Source: Telmatospirillum sp. J64-1
GTDB taxonomy: Bacteria; Pseudomonadota; Alphaproteobacteria; Rhodospirillales; Magnetospirillaceae
DNA: 64,000 nt
Assembly: GCF_006980715.1 (NCBI RefSeq)
Contig: NZ_SBHN01000008.1
Location: 1 to 64,000 of the forward strand
Reading direction: 5' to 3'
The position numbers were made by a program, and so were the translations under genes. Under the pieces are notes generated by a model, which saw only the letters and a program-made list of their open reading frames with translations, ran no database searches and had not been told where the DNA came from. This document shows positions 60,189 through 64,000 of the stretch, one piece after another (position 1 is the first letter of the stretch; each line of letters opens with the position of its first letter).

Positions 60189-60298
60189 GGCAGTTCCGTT
60201 GTTCCGACATTGGAGGCCGGCAAACCCTTGAAGGGATATAGGCCTATCGGATATCTGCCTTTCGGTAAAGGAGAAAATCCGGAAGGGGGTGGGGGAAG

Positions 60299-60988
60299 CT
60301 AAAGCAATCCTTCGGATTTGAACGAGGTGTGGCGGCCGCGCCCGACTATCAGATGGTCGTGCAGGGCGATTCCCACCGGCTTCAGGGCATCGCGCACCAT
60401 GCGGGTCATCTCGATATCCGCGCGTGAGGGCGTGGTGTCGCCCGAAGGGTGGTTGTGAACCATGATGATGGCCGAGGCCCCTAATTCCAAAGCCCGCTTG
60501 ACCACCTCGCGCGGATAGACCGGCGTATGGTCGACCGTGCCTTTCTGCTGCACCTCATCGGCGATCAGCACATTCTTGCGGTCGAGGAACAACAGGCGGA
60601 ATTGTTCGGTGTCGCCATAGGCCATGGCGGCCTGGCAGTAATCGAGCAACCGGTCCCAGGAGGACAGGATGGGGCGGTTGATTACATCCTGCTTCGCCAG
60701 GCGCAGGGCGGCTTCCCGCACCAGCTTGATCAGCACCACGGCGTTGTCGCCGATGAACTTGCTTTCCGCCAGGCTCTTGGGATCGGCGGAAATGACGCCC
60801 GCGAAATTGCCGAAGCGGGCGATCAGATCCTTGGCGATGGGTTTGACGTCCCGCCGGGGAATGGCGTGGGTCAGCAGCAATTCGAGAAGCTCGTAATCGG
60901 GCATCGGCTCGGCCCCGCCCGCCATGAAGCGGTCGCGCAGGCGCTGGCGGTGGCCGAGATGATGCGGCTTCTCGACGTCTTCGGGCAC
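60299..60988 (-). CDS. radC: RadC/JAB-domain protein
   Basis: A 229-aa RadC: a helix-hairpin-helix-like N-terminal region (about residues 30-90) and a JAMM metalloprotease-like domain (about 105-228) with MVHNHPSGDTTPSRADIEMT (in parts). Biochemical role unclear despite the name. 6 nt downstream of map, so probably co-transcribed. Confidence 0.95.
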   Translation of the reverse strand: MPEDVEKPHHLGHRQRLRDRFMAGGAEPMPDYELLELLLTHAIPRRDVKPIAKDLIARFGNFAGVISADPKSLAESKFIGDNAVVLIKLVREAALRLAKQDVINRPILSSWDRLLDYCQAAMAYGDTEQFRLLFLDRKNVLIADEVQQKGTVDHTPVYPREVVKRALELGASAIIMVHNHPSGDTTPSRADIEMTRMVRDALKPVGIALHDHLIVGRGRHTSFKSEGLL

Positions 60989-60994
60989 GGCGCC

Positions 60995-61807
60995 TCAGCT
61001 TTCGAAGACGGGACGGTGCTGGCCGGTGGGGGACAAGGTGAAGATCTCGCAGCCATCGGCCGTGACGCCGATCGTATGTTCGAACTGGGCGGACAGGGAC
61101 TTGTCCTTGGTCACCGCTGTCCAGCCGTCGGACAGGATCTTGGTGTCGGGCTTGCCGGCATTGATCATCGGCTCGATGGTGAAGATCATGCCCTGTTCCA
61201 GCACCAGCCCGCGGCCCGGCTTGCCGTAATGCATGACGTTCGGGGCTTCGTGGAAGACACGGCCTACGCCATGGCCGCAGAAATCGCGCACCACCGAGAA
61301 ACGGTGCTTTTCCGCCCAGGTTTGGATGGCATGGCCGATATCGCCCAGGGTCGCGCCGGGACGCACCACTTCGATCCCGCGCATCAGGCATTCATATGTC
61401 ACGTCGATCAGCTTGCGCGCCTTCACGCTGGGCTTGCCCGCGACATACATGCGGCTGGAATCGCCATACCAGCCATCCAGGATCGGCGTGACGTCGATAT
61501 TGACGATGTCGCCATCCGCCAGCTTCTTGTCGCCGGGGATACCGTGGCAGACCACATGGTTGATCGAGGTGCAGATCGACTTGGGGAAACCGCGATAGCC
61601 CAAGGGCGCGCTGATGCCGCCGCGTTCCGCGATGAACTCGCTGCACAGCCGGTCCAGCTCGTCGGTCGTCACGCCCGGAACCACATAGGGACCGATGAAG
61701 TCCAGGCATTCGGCGGCCAGACGGCCAGCCTTGCGCATCGCTTCAAAGGCTTCGGGTCCATGTAGGCGAACGCGTCCAGCTTCAGCCGTGTAATCGTCGT
61801 GTTCCAT
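60995..61807 (-). CDS. map: Type I methionine aminopeptidase
   Basis: A 270-aa enzyme that trims the initiator Met. Metal ligands are all present: two Asp in DIVNIDVTPILDGWYGDSS, His in HGVGRVFHEAPN, Glu in FTIEPM and Glu in SAQFEHTI. Start 61807 or the ATG at 61816; neither has a strong ribosome-binding site. Confidence 0.96.
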   Translation of the reverse strand: MEHDDYTAEAGRVRLHGPEAFEAMRKAGRLAAECLDFIGPYVVPGVTTDELDRLCSEFIAERGGISAPLGYRGFPKSICTSINHVVCHGIPGDKKLADGDIVNIDVTPILDGWYGDSSRMYVAGKPSVKARKLIDVTYECLMRGIEVVRPGATLGDIGHAIQTWAEKHRFSVVRDFCGHGVGRVFHEAPNVMHYGKPGRGLVLEQGMIFTIEPMINAGKPDTKILSDGWTAVTKDKSLSAQFEHTIGVTADGCEIFTLSPTGQHRPVFES

Positions 61808-61832
61808 GTCTCTCATCAACTTTTTAGCTATC

Positions 61833-62534
61833 TTAAGGCAAAACCACCGGCAGCGGCCTGTCAACTCTTATCCCGTCCGGGCTGAGCGCACAGGCGTAGC
61901 AGAACGCCTCGACCCCCGCCCGGCGGGCCAGCGCGAAGGCCGTGGCATAGGCGGGATCGATATCGCTGGCCAGTTGGAAGCTGTCGCAATCGCTCCGCTG
62001 TACCAGATAGAGCATCACCGCCCGATCGCCAGCCCGTACCCTTTCGGCCAGTTCGGCCAGATGCTTGGCACCCCGCGCCGTCACGGCATCGGGAAATTCG
62101 GCGGCGGGTCCCCGCTTCAGGTGGACGTTCTTGATCTCGACCCAACATTTGGGGCGGCCGGGGCCTTCGAGCAACAGGTCGATCCGCGAGTTTTGGCCAT
62201 ATTCGACCTCGCGCCGGATGCTTTCGTAACCGGTGAGCTCGGGAATGAGCCCGGCGGCGATGGCTTCGGCGGCGATGGCGTTGGGATGGCCGGTGTTGAT
62301 GCCCACCAGACCGCCGTCCACGCGGATCAATTCCCAGGTCCAGGCCAGCTTGCGCGCGGGATTCGTGGCCGGCGACAGCCAGACTTCCGCCCCGGGCAGG
62401 TCCAGCCCAAGCATGGCGCCGGAATTGGCGCAATGGGCCGTGACGATCTCGCCATTTTCCAATTCATGGTCGCTGAGGAAACGCTTGTAGCGGCGAATCA
62501 GTCTGCCGCGCACCAGCGGAGTCGGAAAGAGCAT
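61833..62534 (-). CDS. sfsA: Sugar fermentation stimulation protein SfsA
   Basis: A 233-aa Sfs[36 protein letters not shown]...[13 protein letters not shown] and [11 protein letters not shown] are family blocks. The fold resembles nucleases; the role is unsettled. The start at 62534 gives the usual length. 25 nt upstream of map, consistent with an operon. Confidence 0.94.
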   Translation of the reverse strand: MLFPTPLVRGRLIRRYKRFLSDHELENGEIVTAHCANSGAMLGLDLPGAEVWLSPATNPARKLAWTWELIRVDGGLVGINTGHPNAIAAEAIAAGLIPELTGYESIRREVEYGQNSRIDLLLEGPGRPKCWVEIKNVHLKRGPAAEFPDAVTARGAKHLAELAERVRAGDRAVMLYLVQRSDCDSFQLASDIDPAYATAFALARRAGVEAFCYACALSPDGIRVDRPLPVVLP

Positions 62535-62541
62535 CGCGCCG

Positions 62542-63459
62542 TCAGTCGTCCTTTTTGGGGCGGATGGTTTCCTCGCGGCTGCCCAGGGCATCGGAGAGCC
62601 GGGCCCGGGCGCTGCCCGGCATCAGCGGCTTCTGCTGGGATTCGTGCGGCGCCCAGCCGGTCATGGTGATGATCTGGAAGGTCGCGGGCAGGCGGCCGTC
62701 GGGACCGGCCTCGGCCTGCTGGTAATTGGCCATCATGCGCAGCAGGGTGGAACGGCGGGTGAAGGCCTTGCGCTGTCCGGCGGCGGCATTGGTCTCGCCC
62801 ATGCCGCGCAGATCGGCCATCAGCTTCATGGGATCGGCATAGGTGACGGTGATGGTCTCGCTGTCCACCACCGGCAGGGCCAGTCCCGCCCGCTGCAGCA
62901 AGGCCCCGGCGTCGCGGGTATCGGCGAAGGGGGCCACGCGCTGTCCGGCGCCGCCTTCCTCGGCCAGTTCGGCGTCCATGAAGGCGCGGCGCAGCTCGAT
63001 CAGGGTGTCGCCGCCCAGGAAGGAGGCCAGGAACAGCCCGTCGGGCTTGAGGATGCGGCGGATCTGCGCCAGCGTGCCCGGCAGGTCGTTGACCCAATGC
63101 AGGCTGAGATTGCTGATCACCAGGTCGAAGCTGCCATCGGCGAAGGGCAGGAATTCCTCGTCGGCGGCGACGACCGGGCCTCGGCCGTTTCCGGCGGCGC
63201 GGCGCAGCATGGCTTCCGACAGATCGCATTGCACCAGCGTCTCGATCCCGCCGCGCCCCTCCAGGATCTGCCCGATCTCGCCGCCATGGCAGCCCAGGTC
63301 GAGCGCCATGGGGAATTTGCGGGTGACGTCCAGCAGGCGGTCGGCCAGGCGGTCGGCGACCTCGCGGAACAGGAAGTCATGGGCGGGCAGATTGGCCGCA
63401 GCACGATCGCGCCGCTTGCGCAGCAGGCGTCGGTCGAAGATGTTCATGGCATCGGACAT
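62542..63459 (-). CDS. SAM-dependent methyltransferase-fold protein (BioC/NDUFAF5-like)
   Basis: A 305-aa class I methyltransferase: motif [13 protein letters not shown] (about residues 53-64), [25 protein letters not shown] (in parts), and a C-terminal region with [18 protein letters not shown] that fits the alphaproteobacterial NDUFAF5-like group. In eukaryotes that group acts on complex I as a hydroxylase; in bacteria it is often annotated BioC. Start [10 protein letters not shown] at 63459; the inner ATG at 63447 is possible. Divergent from comF. Confidence 0.85.
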   Translation of the reverse strand: MSDAMNIFDRRLLRKRRDRAAANLPAHDFLFREVADRLADRLLDVTRKFPMALDLGCHGGEIGQILEGRGGIETLVQCDLSEAMLRRAAGNGRGPVVAADEEFLPFADGSFDLVISNLSLHWVNDLPGTLAQIRRILKPDGLFLASFLGGDTLIELRRAFMDAELAEEGGAGQRVAPFADTRDAGALLQRAGLALPVVDSETITVTYADPMKLMADLRGMGETNAAAGQRKAFTRRSTLLRMMANYQQAEAGPDGRLPATFQIITMTGWAPHESQQKPLMPGSARARLSDALGSREETIRPKKDD

Positions 63460-63474
63460 GGCGGGGTATATGGC

Positions 63475-64000
63475 ATGGCCTGGGGCGGAGGGGAAGGGGA
63501 AAGCGGCTGGATAAGGCTCGGCGGCCTGGGCCGGCGGATCCTGGACATGGTCCTGCCGCCGCAATGCCTGGCCTGCAACGCGATCGTCGATCAGCCCGGG
63601 GCGCTCTGTCCCGCCTGCTGGAGCAAGGTGCATTTCCTCGCCCCGCCTTTCTGCGCCTGCTGCGGCCAACCTTTCGACCTGGATCCGGGACCGGGGGCTT
63701 TGTGCGGGGCCTGCCTGGCCGCGCCGCCGCCTTTCGGCCGGGCGCGGGCGGCCTTCCGCTATGATGATCACAGCAAGGCGCTGGTGCTGCGCTTCAAGCA
63801 TGGCGACCGCACCGATGCGGCCCCGGCCTATGCCCGCTGGATGGTGCGGGCCGGTGCCGACATCCTGGCCGAGGCGGACCTGCTGGTGCCGGTGCCGCTG
63901 CACCGCTGGCGCCTCTTTGCCCGGCGCTACAATCAGGCGGCCTTGCTGGCCTTGGCGGTAGGCAGGCTGACCGGCGTGGCGGTGGCGCCCGATGCCTTGC
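63475..64000 (+). CDS. comF: ComF-family phosphoribosyltransferase-like protein (partial, cut by window end)
   Basis: About 175 residues of a ComF homologue. Four Cys pairs of the N-terminal zinc finger (CLAC, CPAC, CACC, CGAC) are followed by ALVLRFKHGDRTDAAPAYARWM (in parts) and LLVPVPLHRWRLFARRYNQAALLA (in parts), the start of the PRTase domain. The frame is open at the window end. The ATG at 63475 is only 15 nt from the divergent methyltransferase start. Confidence 0.92.
   Translation, partial: MAWGGGEGESGWIRLGGLGRRILDMVLPPQCLACNAIVDQPGALCPACWSKVHFLAPPFCACCGQPFDLDPGPGALCGACLAAPPPFGRARAAFRYDDHSKALVLRFKHGDRTDAAPAYARWMVRAGADILAEADLLVPVPLHRWRLFARRYNQAALLALAVGRLTGVAVAPDAL

Overview
The window is about 64 kb of high-GC DNA whose gene content (long phn operon, PhnF regulator, LdtR-type MarR protein, NDUFAF5/BioC-type methyltransferase next to comF, rrn operon ending in tRNA-fMet) fits an alphaproteobacterium, most likely Rhodospirillales-like. 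That placement is inference from gene content only.

Layout. 1-470: end of an rRNA operon (23S 3' end, 5S, tRNA-fMet, terminator). 500-2600: small membrane proteins (DUF2231, DUF4383) around a Crp/Fnr regulator. 2600-16100: a complete carbon-phosphorus lyase locus. The leftward run phnG-H-I-J-K-L-M-DUF1045 diverges from phnF. The rightward run is phnD-C-E with a second phnM. Facing these are phnN, a histidine phosphatase and a metallo-beta-lactamase-fold hydrolase. TAGAC/GTCTA operator-like repeats flank phnF and a Pho-box-like element precedes phnD. 16100-20050: a binding-protein ABC importer of the ferric/aminoethylphosphonate type, preceded by an imperfect 35-bp tandem repeat.

20050-30100 is one leftward transcription unit. 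It begins with a type III chaperone and a candidate effector and continues into a partner-switching cassette (HATPase anti-sigma, STAS antagonist, a GCS2-type ligase, SpoIIE/PP2C phosphatase). It ends with a periplasmic binding protein and a sensor-MFS fusion. 30148-43310 is a leftward operon for most of a Ysc-type type III secretion system (T3SS): sctU,T,S,R,Q,P,O,N,L,K,J,I, a TPR chaperone, translocators SctB/SctE with an LcrH chaperone, two EspA-like proteins and a small coiled-coil protein. 43554-47860 runs rightward as sctW, sycN-like, sctX, sctY, sctV, the order of the Yersinia yopN-lcrD operon. 48000-49200 holds a RidA-like protein and a TetR regulator with three operators. 49205-53350 runs leftward: chaperone, secretin sctC, second chaperone, two related putative secreted proteins. 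53538-58894 runs rightward: sctD, YscE-like chaperone, needle sctF, then a pair resembling DotU/TssL and IcmF/TssM of type VI secretion. An ECF sigma factor follows. The rest is housekeeping: MarR/LdtR, radC, map, sfsA, methyltransferase, comF (cut by the window end).

Most notable. (1) A degenerate DotU/IcmF-like pair sits in the sctD-E-F operon, which is not a standard T3SS part. (2) Four promoter elements resembling hrp boxes (GGAAC-type -35, about 15-16 bp, then CAC/ACTAA-type -10) precede the chaperone/effector/partner-switch unit, the translocator/apparatus operon, the sctW-X-Y-V operon and the chaperone/sctC operon. With the ECF sigma and the HATPase/STAS/PP2C trio this suggests a Bordetella Btr-like control circuit. 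(3) There are three candidate effectors with dedicated chaperones.
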